Source: an uncultured Tenacibaculum sp.
Lineage (GTDB): Bacteria > Bacteroidota > Bacteroidia > Flavobacteriales > Flavobacteriaceae
Assembly (NCBI RefSeq): GCF_947504135.1
Contig: NZ_CANNGG010000003.1
Span: 482,191 to 546,190 of the forward strand
DNA length: 64,000 bases
Direction: 5' to 3'
The position numbers were made by a program, and so were the translations under genes. Every line of letters begins with the position of its first letter. Within the stretch, counting starts at the first letter, position 1. Shown here piece after piece: positions 45,236-52,977 of the stretch. The notes beneath the pieces were generated by a model. The model was given only the letters and a program-made list of their open reading frames with translations, was not told where the DNA came from and made no database searches.

Positions 45236-45616
45236 TTAACCTTTAATAACTTTTTTAAAAAAGCTATATGCTAAAAGGCTCCAACCAACGATTAACAACA
45301 CTCCTCCTAACGGCGTTACAAACCAAATTGCTTTTGCAGGAACATTCGCTAAGTAAATTAAATATATAGACCCAGAAAACAATAAAACCCCAGCTATTAA
45401 AAAATAACTAATTCTGTTTTTTTCTTTGTTAGTAAGCTCAGTAAACATATTTACAAAAAGTAATAAAAACACATGAAAAAACTGATAACGTACAGCAGTT
45501 TCAAAACTCTCGAGGGCTTCTAGTGTTAATTTTGTTTTTAAAGCATGAGCTCCGAAGGCACCTAAAATCACAGCAATCATTCCCAAGACTGCAGCTATTG
45601 TTAAATTTTTATACAT
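45236..45616 (-). CDS. DUF423 membrane protein
   Basis: 126 residues with four predicted membrane helices. The family start LGMIAVILGAFGAHALKTKL and the stretch FETAVRYQFFHVFLLLFVNMF are diagnostic of DUF423 (YgdD-like) proteins, whose function is not established. The end has GGVLLIVGWSLLAYSFF. It is a single gene, divergent from the saccharopine dehydrogenase-like gene, 86 bases before pckA. Confidence 0.92.
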   Translation of the reverse strand: MYKNLTIAAVLGMIAVILGAFGAHALKTKLTLEALESFETAVRYQFFHVFLLLFVNMFTELTNKEKNRISYFLIAGVLLFSGSIYLIYLANVPAKAIWFVTPLGGVLLIVGWSLLAYSFFKKVIKG

Positions 45617-45696
45617 TATTTTAATTTTTGTTTAAATTTAAACTTTTTTAGCGATATTGTCGCCTCAAATTTTATACACAACAAAAATAATTATAA

Positions 45697-47067
45697 ATGA
45701 GAAATATATTGATTATTGGTGCTGGTAGATCGAGCTCTTCACTTATAAAATATTTATTGGATAAATCTTCACAAGAAAACCTACATATAACTATTGGTGA
45801 TGTTTCGTTAGAAAGCGCTCAATCTAAAATTCACAATCATTCAAATGCTACAGCAATACAGCTAGATGTTTTTAATGCTGAAGAGCGCTCAAATGCAATT
45901 CAAAAAGCTGACATTGTTATTTCAATGTTACCTGCTCGTTTTCATATTGAAGTAGCTAAAGATTGTATTACTTATGGAAAACACATGGTTACTGCGTCTT
46001 ATATTTCTGATGAAATGAAAGCTTTAGATGAAGAAGCTAAAGCTAAAGGTTTAGTATTTATGAACGAAATTGGTCTAGATCCAGGAATTGACCACATGAG
46101 TGCTATGCAAGTTATTGATCGTATAAAAGAACAAGGAGGAAAAATGCTATTATTTGAATCTTTTTGTGGTGGATTAGTTGCTCCTGAAAGTGATACCAAC
46201 TTATGGAATTATAAATTTACTTGGAACCCAAGAAATGTAGTATTAGCTGGTCAAGGTGGAGCTTCAATGTTTATTCAAGAAGGAACCTATAAGTATATTC
46301 CATATCAAAAATTATTTAGAAGAACTGAATTTTTAACTATTAATGGCAGTGGAAGATTTGAAGCGTATGCAAACCGTGATTCTTTAAAGTATAGAAGTAT
46401 TTATGGTTTAGAAGATATTAAAACCATGTATCGTGGAACTATTCGTAAAGTTGGTTTTTCTCGTGCTTGGAATGTTTTTGTCCAGTTAGGAATGACTGAT
46501 GACACTTACACTATTGAAGATTCTGAAAACATGAGTTATCGTGATTTCACTAACCTTTTCTTAGCTTACTCTCCTTCTGATTCTGTTGAATTAAAGTTCC
46601 GTTCGTATGCAAAGATTGATCAAGATGATTTAATGTGGGATAAATTTGTAGAGTTAGACATCTTCAATCCGAATAAAAAAATAGGGTTGAAAAATGCTAC
46701 TCCTGCTGAAATTTTACAAAAAATATTGATGGATTCTTGGACTCTTGAAGCTGAGGATAAAGATATGATTGTAATGCATCATATTTTTGGGTATCAATAC
46801 AAGGAGGAAAATCATCAAATAGAAAGTAGTATGGTAATTAAAGGTGACGATCAAACCTATACTGCTATGGCAAAAACTGTAGGATTACCTGTAGCTGTGG
46901 CAACCGTACGTATTTTAAATGGTGAAATTACCACTCCAGGAGTACAATTACCAATCAACAAAGAGGTGTACAAACCTATTTTAAAAGAATTAGAAGACTA
47001 CGGAATTACCTTTGTAGAAAAAGAAGTTCCTTATTTAGGTTATAACCCTGAGAGTGTAAAGGGATGA
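45697..47067 (+). CDS. Saccharopine dehydrogenase-like protein
   Basis: 456 residues. N-terminal Rossmann motif ILIIGAGRSSSSLIKYL (NAD(P) binding), followed by VISMLPARFHIEVAKDCI and the interdomain contact GLDPGIDHMSAMQVIDRI. ESFCGGLVAPESDTNLWNYKFTW and the C-terminal HHIFGYQYKEE belong to the glutamate-forming (LYS9-like) saccharopine dehydrogenase type. It probably acts in lysine breakdown; a partner lysine-ketoglutarate reductase is not in this window. It is a single gene without a clear promoter box. Confidence 0.87.
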   Translation: MRNILIIGAGRSSSSLIKYLLDKSSQENLHITIGDVSLESAQSKIHNHSNATAIQLDVFNAEERSNAIQKADIVISMLPARFHIEVAKDCITYGKHMVTASYISDEMKALDEEAKAKGLVFMNEIGLDPGIDHMSAMQVIDRIKEQGGKMLLFESFCGGLVAPESDTNLWNYKFTWNPRNVVLAGQGGASMFIQEGTYKYIPYQKLFRRTEFLTINGSGRFEAYANRDSLKYRSIYGLEDIKTMYRGTIRKVGFSRAWNVFVQLGMTDDTYTIEDSENMSYRDFTNLFLAYSPSDSVELKFRSYAKIDQDDLMWDKFVELDIFNPNKKIGLKNATPAEILQKILMDSWTLEAEDKDMIVMHHIFGYQYKEENHQIESSMVIKGDDQTYTAMAKTVGLPVAVATVRILNGEITTPGVQLPINKEVYKPILKELEDYGITFVEKEVPYLGYNPESVKG

Positions 47068-47165
47068 TAATTTTTATAAACTTATGATAACCTATTAGAC
47101 ACATTCATTGTTAAAAAACAACAATCCTTACCATCATAAACATAACATATTAAAAACTTAAATAA

Positions 47166-47606
47166 ATGAAAAAAATAGTTCTTATAATTTTTATACTTTT
47201 TAATCTTTCTACTTTTTCTCAAGAAATAAATCATAGCCTTTTAGATAAATTAACTAAAATATCATTTCTATCAATTGATGAATTTATAACAGAAGGTTAT
47301 GGATTTACAAAAATAAAAAGTGAAAGTAATCTAAAAAAAAGAGCTTATGCTCGGGATTATTCTGGCAATCCAAAAAAAACGCTTTTCATAAATGTAATTT
47401 CATCAAGTGATTCACCAAATGGGATCGAAATTTATTTAGAAAATTACGATATCAGAAAAATAAAAGATGAGTTATTAGAACTAGGTTATGATTTTAATGG
47501 ATTGAAAAATGAATTTTCTGTTTTTAAAAAAGAAAAGAAGCTTTATTTGATAAGTAAACCTAATAAATTCAATATTACTCAGATTATTATTATGAGCAAA
47601 TGGTAA
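47166..47606 (+). CDS. Small exported protein of unknown function
   Basis: 146 residues with a signal peptide ending at STFSQ. The mature part is charged, with ITEGYGFTKIKSES and PNGIEIYLENYDIRKIKDEL; no motif is recognised. It resembles the many short orphan exported proteins of flavobacteria. It has no operon partner; the next elements are the trmN6-like fragment acting as terminator and a Crp fragment, so this stretch looks like variable DNA. Confidence 0.6.
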   Translation: MKKIVLIIFILFNLSTFSQEINHSLLDKLTKISFLSIDEFITEGYGFTKIKSESNLKKRAYARDYSGNPKKTLFINVISSSDSPNGIEIYLENYDIRKIKDELLELGYDFNGLKNEFSVFKKEKKLYLISKPNKFNITQIIIMSKW

Positions 47607-47618
47607 AACTAATCGACC

Positions 47619-47690
47619 CTACATTCTCAAATAAAAATCTTTAGTTAAATTTATATAGGCATCAGTATACTGGTGCCTTTTCCTTTTAAA
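47619..47690 (-). pseudogene. 3'-end remnant of a trmN6-like gene
   Basis: Minus-strand codons read KRHQYTDAYINLTKDFYLRM then TAG, nearly the same as the last residues of trmN6 at 50371 (ending NLTKDFYLKM). DNA identity over about 60 bases is high, with long exact blocks. Upstream codons are not trmN6-like, so only the tail remains. It probably arose by duplication from the gene 2.7 kb away. Confidence 0.7.
47658..47681 (+). terminator. Terminator formed by the trmN6-like remnant
   Basis: GGCATCAGTATACTGGTGCC is an almost perfect palindrome followed by TTTT on the plus strand. The same hairpin ends the thioesterase gene at 50410-50434. Confidence 0.65.
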
Positions 47691-47746
47691 ACTAAATAGA
47701 GTCTTGATAAAGTTCGTATTTTTACATTTCAACACCACACTAACAA

Positions 47747-47914
47747 ATGTCTGAAAGTGTTTTAAAAAAATACATCAACAGCTACTCTAAAGAAGAAATG
47801 TACTTTAGATTTCAAGAAGAATTCCCTGAATTTGTACAACGAGTCCCTCAATATTTATAAGCGAGCTTTTTAGGATTAACTCCAGAGTACTTGAGTGAAA
47901 TTAAAAGAAAATAA
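47747..47914 (+). pseudogene. Remnant of a Crp/Fnr-family regulator
   Basis: Fifty-six codons: the start MSESVLKKYINSY resembles the N-terminus of a cNMP-binding regulator, then directly EEFPEFVQRVPQYL, a TAA (47858-47860), and ASFLGLTPEYLSEIKRK, the recognition-helix end typical of Bacteroidota Crp-like proteins. The whole cNMP domain is missing, so an internal deletion plus a stop codon has destroyed it. It is too short for the ORF track. Confidence 0.7.
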
Positions 47915-47956
47915 CATTTCTTAAGCTAGTTTATTTTTTACTGAAATCTTCTTAAC

Positions 47957-47964
47957 TACCTTTG
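47957..47964 (+). promoter_or_regulatory. -7 box of the NDH-2-like gene
   Basis: TACCTTTG, 33 bases before the ATG at 47997. No clear -33 TTG. Confidence 0.55.
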
Positions 47965-47996
47965 TACTGATATTAATTTAAGGGCATAATACTATT

Positions 47997-49271
47997 ATGA
48001 AAAACATGAAAAAAATCGTCGTTGTTGGTGGCGGTTTTGCTGGATTAGAACTTATAAAAGGATTAGGAAATTCAGAAAATTATCAGATTATTCTAGTAGA
48101 TAGTAACAACTACAATTTCTTTCCTCCTTTAATCTACCAAGTATCCACTGGTTTTATGGAGCCATCTGCAATTAGCTATCCATTCAGAAAAATTTTAAGA
48201 AAATTTAAAAACGCCCGTTTTCGACTCGGCACCCTTGAAAAAGTTGTCCCAGAAGAAAACAAAATTGTAGTAAGTAATGGAGATATAGAGTATGACATCT
48301 TAGTAATGGCTACCGGTACAGAAACTAATTTTTTTGGAAATAAAAGCATTCAAAAGTATAGTTTACCAATGAAAACTATTAGTGATGCCTTATCTCTTAG
48401 AAATGTAATTTTAACTCGATTTGACCGTGCTACTAGAATTCATAACCCAGAAGAAAGAAAAAAGTGTTTAACTTTTGTAATTGCAGGAGCTGGACCTACT
48501 GGAGTTGAACTTTCAGGAATTTTATCTGAAATTAAAACATCTATCATCATAAAAGATTACCCCGAACTAGATAAAAATGACTTTGGTGAAATACATCTTA
48601 TTGATGGTCAGAGTTCTGTATTAGCTCCTATGTCTAAAAAAGCACAAGAATACACTTCTGAAAAGCTAAGTGAACTAGGTGTAACTCTGACTATGAATAC
48701 AATGGTTAACGACTTTGATGGTGAAACCGTGTATTTATCAAACGGAGAAAAAATAGAAACCAAAAATCTTATTTGGGCAGCTGGTGTATCTGCAAAAACA
48801 TTCGATGGTTTTTCAAAAGAAAGTTTTGGCCCTGGCAGAAGGCTAAAAACAAATCAGTTTAGCTTAGTAGATTCATACGATAATATTTTTGCGTTAGGAG
48901 ACTGCGCCTTGATTTCTGGCGATAAAAACTATCCTAACGGACACCCGCAATTAGCCCAACCAGCTTTACAACAAGCTAAAAACCTAGCGAACAATCTTAA
49001 AAGAAAAGATAGTAATTGGAAACCTTTTCAATATAACGACAAGGGTTCGTTAGCTATTATTGGAAGAAATAAGGCTGTACTTGACTTTCCTGGACAAAAA
49101 CAATCATTAAAAGGTTTTGTTGCATGGTTAATTTGGATTTTTGTACACATAATGGGGCTTGTTAACTTCAAAAATAAAGTAAGAACTCTATACAATTGGT
49201 TAGGATATTACATATATAAAGACCAATATTTTAGAATGATTATTAAACCTACCCAAAGGGAAACTAAATAA
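47997..49271 (+). CDS. Type II NADH dehydrogenase-like FAD oxidoreductase
   Basis: 424 residues (or 421 from the ATG at 48006). Two Rossmann motifs: KIVVVGGGFAGLELIKGL for FAD and FVIAGAGPTGVELSGIL for NAD(P)H. The FAD-contacting region YDNIFALGDCALI and AQPALQQAKNLANNL follow. The C-terminus has an amphipathic or membrane helix (FVAWLIWIFVHIMGLVNF) that binds the inner membrane. It likely passes electrons from NADH to menaquinone without pumping protons. It is a single gene with its own promoter box and terminator. Confidence 0.92.
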   Translation: MKNMKKIVVVGGGFAGLELIKGLGNSENYQIILVDSNNYNFFPPLIYQVSTGFMEPSAISYPFRKILRKFKNARFRLGTLEKVVPEENKIVVSNGDIEYDILVMATGTETNFFGNKSIQKYSLPMKTISDALSLRNVILTRFDRATRIHNPEERKKCLTFVIAGAGPTGVELSGILSEIKTSIIIKDYPELDKNDFGEIHLIDGQSSVLAPMSKKAQEYTSEKLSELGVTLTMNTMVNDFDGETVYLSNGEKIETKNLIWAAGVSAKTFDGFSKESFGPGRRLKTNQFSLVDSYDNIFALGDCALISGDKNYPNGHPQLAQPALQQAKNLANNLKRKDSNWKPFQYNDKGSLAIIGRNKAVLDFPGQKQSLKGFVAWLIWIFVHIMGLVNFKNKVRTLYNWLGYYIYKDQYFRMIIKPTQRETK

Positions 49272-49374
49272 AATATCAATGAAAATTTATTAAAAGCTAC
49301 CTATACTTGAATCAACTTAAAAACTAAAAAACTAAAAAAAATAAACATTAACTGTAAATTTCTTTTTCAAACAT

Positions 49375-49401
49375 AAGCATCAATAAATTGATGCTTTTTT
49401 T
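49375..49401 (+). terminator. Terminator after the NDH-2-like gene
   Basis: AAGCATCAA pairs with TTGATGCTT over a 4-base loop and ends in seven T. Confidence 0.85.
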
Positions 49402-49471
49402 ATCTTCAATTCTAAAAAAATAATACATACATTTACCCTAGATTAAGTTCTTTACATACTTCATCAACCGA

Positions 49472-49630
49472 AAAGGTTTTACTTAACTGTAGATTAATAG
49501 GGAATCGTGTGCAAATCACGAACTGTCGCGCAACTGTAAGTAACACACCAAAAGTTTTTATCCTAGTATATCCACTGCCAAAAGCGGGAAGGATGATAAA
49601 AACTGTTATAAGTCAGGAGACCTTCCTATT
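49472..49630 (+). ncRNA. Cobalamin riboswitch
   Basis: The core elements of the B12 (AdoCbl) riboswitch are present in order: AGGGAATCGTGTGCAAATCA, CGCGCAACTGTAAG, CCACTGCC, GCGGGAAGG and the B12 box AGTCAGGAGACC (49611-49622). AGGTTTT (49474-49480) can pair with the bases after the box to close P1. No B12 transport or synthesis gene follows: the next ORF is an acyl-CoA thioesterase 272 bases downstream. The riboswitch strand is the same as that gene. Confidence 0.9.
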
Positions 49631-49670
49631 CGGATATTGACAATGCTTTCGCGATTTGAAGCTTTTAGAT

Positions 49671-49733
49671 CATACCGATGATATATTTTTAACGCACACT
49701 TTTCTCTATGGAATGCTGTGCATTTTTGGTATG
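49671..49733 (+). other. Nested hairpin between riboswitch and thioesterase gene
   Basis: CATACC (49671-49676) pairs with GGTATG (49728-49733), and inside GCACA pairs with TGTGC. It may be the expression platform of the riboswitch or an independent RNA fold. The rest of 49631-49902 is AT-rich with no gene recognised. A 20-codon ORF from ATG 49708 is without support. Confidence 0.45.
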
Positions 49734-49902
49734 TCATTATTTTTCCCTCAAACATCTTATCGTTATTTAGTATTGCGAAGCATTTAATAGAGCTTTTAAA
49801 ATTAATGTTTAATTATAAAAAGTTTAAAGAGCGTAGTAATTCTATTTCTTTACATAAAAAAAAGAATTAGCAGCTACTTCAATCATCTAACATTTATTAA
49901 AA

Positions 49903-50331
49903 ATGACCACAGAAGAAAAAATAGCAAAATCGGAAACACGTATTTTCAAAGCTGTATTTCCAAATACAACCAATCATTATGATACCTTATTCGGAGGAAC
50001 TGCCATGCAATTAATGGATGAAGTTGCTTTTATTACTGCAACACGATTCTGTAGGCAAAAAGTTGTAACCGTAAGTAGTGATAAAATTGATTTTAAAAAG
50101 CCTATCCCTGCTGGAACTATTATTGAATTAGTAGGAAAAGTAAGTTATATAGGTAACAAAAGTTTAAAGGTCACCGTTAAAATTTTTACTGAACAGATGT
50201 ACTCTCATCACAGAGAAAAAGCCATTGAAGGTGAATTTACATTTGTTGCTATTGATGAAAACAAAAATCCTATTGCAGTAATAAAGACTGACACTGAAGA
50301 ACTACATTACTCACAACAAGAACATAATTAA
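49903..50331 (+). CDS. Acyl-CoA thioesterase (hotdog fold)
   Basis: 142 residues of the YciA/BACH-type hotdog family. The start FPNTTNHYDTLFGGTAMQLMDEVAFITATRFC carries the conserved catalytic Asn/Asp region and GG loop, followed by VVTVSSDKIDFKKPIPAGTII. It hydrolyses acyl-CoA to fatty acid and CoA; chain length is unknown. It is the first gene behind a cobalamin riboswitch, with a 272-base leader, which would be an unusual target. It ends at a palindromic terminator that overlaps the 3' end of trmN6. Confidence 0.88.
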   Translation: MTTEEKIAKSETRIFKAVFPNTTNHYDTLFGGTAMQLMDEVAFITATRFCRQKVVTVSSDKIDFKKPIPAGTIIELVGKVSYIGNKSLKVTVKIFTEQMYSHHREKAIEGEFTFVAIDENKNPIAVIKTDTEELHYSQQEHN

Positions 50332-50370
50332 AACTAAACAGAAATTTTGAAAGTATAACCTCATAAAAGA

Positions 50371-51090
50371 TTACATCTTCAAATAAAAATCTTTAGTGAG
50401 ATTAATATAGGCATCAGTATACTGGTGCCTTTTTGTTTCTATAATTAACTCTTCTTCTTGGATTGTAGTCTCTACAAAAGAAAATTCTAACAAACTACGT
50501 TTGATTTCAGTAGTAGGAGTTCCTTTTACTCGACAAACTCTGTTTAGATATAAATTATACTTTTTTGCTAGTTCTATAAAGTTTTCTTCTTCTTTAAACG
50601 GTATAATGGTTGAAAACCTTCCGTTTTCGGACAATATTTCACTCACTCCTTTTAGTAGCTCTTCAAAAGACAGTGAACTCGTAAATCGTGCTTTATTTCT
50701 CGCTAAATCTTCCGTTTCGTAATTATCAGTATAAAATGGTGGATTGGATACAATTATATCATACTCTTCTTCATCTTCAGACATTTCTTCTGCAAATTCC
50801 ACAAAAGAAGCATTGTAACAAAAGAGCCTATCTCCCCAATCAGACTGCTCAAAATTCTCTACAGTTTGTTCATAAGCATCTCCATCTACTTCTACTGCAT
50901 CAATAGTCATGGCATCGCTTCGTTGCGCTAACATTAATGAAATAACACCTGTGCCTGAACCGACATCTAATATTGTGTCTGGAAACTCTCCTAAATTACA
51001 CCACGCTCCTAATAATACTGCATCGGTACCAACTTTCATCGCTGTTTTGTCTTGATGCACTGTAAACTCTTTAAATTTAAATGGTTTCAT
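50371..51090 (-). CDS. trmN6: tRNA1(Val) (adenine37-N6)-methyltransferase
   Basis: 239 residues of the YfiC/TrmN6 family. Motif I is ILDVGSGTGVISLML, the catalytic motif IIVSNPPFY (NPPF for N6-adenine), and the typical start FKFKEFTVHQDKTAMKVGTDAVLLGAW. It methylates A37 of a tRNA-Val. The ATG lies directly behind the stop of the 43-residue membrane protein gene (TAAATG), so translation is linked. Its last codons contain the palindrome that terminates the convergent thioesterase gene. Confidence 0.93.
   Translation of the reverse strand: MKPFKFKEFTVHQDKTAMKVGTDAVLLGAWCNLGEFPDTILDVGSGTGVISLMLAQRSDAMTIDAVEVDGDAYEQTVENFEQSDWGDRLFCYNASFVEFAEEMSEDEEEYDIIVSNPPFYTDNYETEDLARNKARFTSSLSFEELLKGVSEILSENGRFSTIIPFKEEENFIELAKKYNLYLNRVCRVKGTPTTEIKRSLLEFSFVETTIQEEELIIETKRHQYTDAYINLTKDFYLKM
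50410..50434 (+). terminator. Terminator of the thioesterase gene inside trmN6
   Basis: GGCATCAGTATACTGGTGCC forms a hairpin followed by TTTTT on the plus strand. It lies within the coding 3' end of the convergent trmN6 gene. Confidence 0.7.
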
Positions 51091-51222
51091 TTATAAAAAT
51101 CTTCCAAGAATTTTTTCTGCATTGAAAAACAAATACAACACAACAATTAATAAAACTACTAAAAACAACCCTCTTTTAGGATTCCTTCTTTTTCGATTAC
51201 CGAAACGTCTTTTAAACTCCAT
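51091..51222 (-). CDS. Small basic single-pass membrane protein (43 aa)
   Basis: Not in the ORF track because of its length. The minus strand reads MEFKRRFGNRKRRNPKRG, then one membrane helix (LFLVVLLIVVLYLFF) and a short tail NAEKILGRFL. The stop TAA is directly followed by the trmN6 ATG, so translation is probably coupled. The highly basic N-terminus would stay in the cytoplasm. Function unknown. Confidence 0.65.
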   Translation of the reverse strand: MEFKRRFGNRKRRNPKRGLFLVVLLIVVLYLFFNAEKILGRFL

Positions 51223-51261
51223 TTCTTTATTTTCTAATTTCTACATTAATCACGTAAAATA

Positions 51262-51921
51262 TCACGTTATAATTTTTGTTCCTCGTAACATTTCTCTTTT
51301 ACCTGGAGGCCCGGGTAAACGCTCAACATCAAAACCTACAGCTTGCATTGCTCGTCGTACACTTCCCTTTGCTGAGTAAGTTACTAAGACACCTTCTGGT
51401 TTTAGTGCAGCAAACATGATTTTAAAAATATCTTCCGTCCACAAATCGGGTTGTACTCTTGCTCCAAAAGCATCAAAATAAATTAAATCGAAATAATTCT
51501 CATCAGTAATTTCAACAAAAAACTGTTTACGCTTAGTTAATGAAAAATTAGGAGTAATGTTGTGTTTTTCTTCCCAAGAAACTTCGTGAATTTTTTCAAA
51601 AAATTCTCTTTTATCATCGGCGTCCAACTCCGCAACATAATTTAATTTTGATACTTCTTCTTTAGCTACAGGATATGCCTCTACTCCAACATAATCAATC
51701 TCCTTTTTAGCTTCCAATAACGTGATAAAAGAATTAAGTCCTGTACCAAAGCCTATTTCAAGAATAGAAACACTTTTAGCATCTACATACTTTAATCCAT
51801 TTCTAATGAATACATGATAGGCCTCTTGTATTGCTCCGTGTTTAGAATGATATTGTTCATTCCATTCTGGTAAATGAATAGTTGTGGAGCCATCTGACGT
51901 TATGATAATTTCTCGTTTTAT
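51262..51921 (-). CDS. mnmD: tRNA 5-methylaminomethyl-2-thiouridine methyltransferase MnmD, no standard start codon
   Basis: The track shows only 151 codons from an internal TTG. In the same frame the family N-terminus continues upstream: KREIIITSDGSTTIHLPEW, HSKHGAIQEAYHVF and SILEIGFGTGLNSFIT (SAM motif I). The full 219 residues are the normal MnmD domain length (MnmC N-domain), with FDLIYFDAFGARVQPDLW as catalytic region. At the expected start codon there is ATA (51919-51921), 7 bases behind the upstream stop; the codons up to the next upstream stop include no ATG, GTG or TTG. It may start at AUA, be poorly expressed, or the base may be an error. Confidence 0.85.
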   Translation of the reverse strand: MKREIIITSDGSTTIHLPEWNEQYHSKHGAIQEAYHVFIRNGLKYVDAKSVSILEIGFGTGLNSFITLLEAKKEIDYVGVEAYPVAKEEVSKLNYVAELDADDKREFFEKIHEVSWEEKHNITPNFSLTKRKQFFVEITDENYFDLIYFDAFGARVQPDLWTEDIFKIMFAALKPEGVLVTYSAKGSVRRAMQAVGFDVERLPGPPGKREMLRGTKIIT

Positions 51922-51928
51922 AACTAAA

Positions 51929-52348
51929 CTATTTAATCAGTAATTTTTTAATTCTTGGTATTGGTCCTGTACAAGTAGTTTTATGACAGGCAATACAACT
52001 GTTTACTGCTTGGTTAAAATTTTGTTTTAAAGAATCTTTAGAACCAGAATATACTAATTGCATATTTTGAATATACAGTTTAGAAAAAGCTTCAAAACTT
52101 GCATTTCTATCTACAGGATCGGTTAAAACAGCATTATGAATATTCAGATAAGTTTCAGGAAAGTCACCTATTGGCTCTCCTTCTAAAATCTTATTTTTAA
52201 CGGTCATATTCCCTTCGTACATAGCATTCATTAAAGCTGCCATTTCAGAAGACTGATACATTATAAGTTCCTCTTTTGGTTGTTTCTTTTCCTCTTTGCA
52301 AGAAAAAAGCACCAAAGACATCAATAAAACAATAATTAATTGTTTCAT
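51929..52348 (-). CDS. Lipoprotein cytochrome c
   Basis: 139 residues. The lipobox LFSC is at residue 17. A single heme-binding motif CIACH lies near the C-terminus (NSCIACHKTTC). The part before is helical, similar to the C-class (c') cytochromes where the heme site is near the end. It is likely an electron carrier attached to the outer membrane facing the periplasm. Its ATG overlaps the stop of the DUF4920 lipoprotein gene by one base, and mnmD follows 7 bases behind. Confidence 0.8.
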   Translation of the reverse strand: MKQLIIVLLMSLVLFSCKEEKKQPKEELIMYQSSEMAALMNAMYEGNMTVKNKILEGEPIGDFPETYLNIHNAVLTDPVDRNASFEAFSKLYIQNMQLVYSGSKDSLKQNFNQAVNSCIACHKTTCTGPIPRIKKLLIK

Positions 52349-52860
52349 TATTTTTTCATTAACACGCCATCTGCTTCAAAAGCATAGGTGTATTTTGGTT
52401 CTATAATTTTTGCTATTTCTTCTTCTGATTTTCCTGCATCTTTAGCATAATGTTTTAATTCATCAACAGAAATCTCAGTAACAAAAGCTTTACCGTTTAC
52501 TACCACTTCTTTATTATCTGCATTTAAAGGCATGAAAAAACCATAATCTTTAAAACGTACCATTGATTCTTGTTCTTCACCTAAATCTAGCTTCATCCAA
52601 CACCCTTTTTTCTTACATACTTCGTTTATTGTTGAAGCAAATTTTACATTTAAAGTATCTCCTGCCTTTAAGTTTTTGAACTTCAATCGCATTTCATCTG
52701 CCGAAATTACATCAGCATCCGTAATCTTTTCTCCAAAAGATGCATATTCTATTTTTTGTACTTCAGTAGCATTTGTAGTAGATTTTTCTTCTTTCTTTTC
52801 AACTTTACATGAACTAAGTGCTACGCTTAAAACCGTAGCAAAAACTAGTAGTCTTTTCAT
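52348..52860 (-). CDS. DUF4920 lipoprotein
   Basis: 170 residues from the ATG at 52860 (MKRLLVFATVLSVALSSCK); the track adds 10 residues upstream that break the signal peptide. Lipobox LSSC. The domain has CKKKGCWMKLDLGEEQESMVRFKDY, GFFMPLNADNKEVVVNG and KHYAKDAGKSEEEIAKI, which matches DUF4920, a family with a conserved CxxxxCW motif that may bind metal. It is translated together with the cytochrome gene (one-base overlap). Confidence 0.85.
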   Translation of the reverse strand: MKRLLVFATVLSVALSSCKVEKKEEKSTTNATEVQKIEYASFGEKITDADVISADEMRLKFKNLKAGDTLNVKFASTINEVCKKKGCWMKLDLGEEQESMVRFKDYGFFMPLNADNKEVVVNGKAFVTEISVDELKHYAKDAGKSEEEIAKIIEPKYTYAFEADGVLMKK

Positions 52861-52977
52861 TTTCAAAATTTTAAAATTAATAATCAACAAATATACTTAT
52901 TATTTCTTCAAGCAATAAGCCATCCTAAAACATACCGCTAGATTTTGTATCTTCGTGGCACTTCTAAAAACAACACA

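Noticed and set aside
49708-49770. 20-codon ORF MECCAFLVCHY... behind the B12 riboswitch
   Set aside because: It lies within the nested hairpin, has no visible ribosome-binding site and no recognisable similarity.
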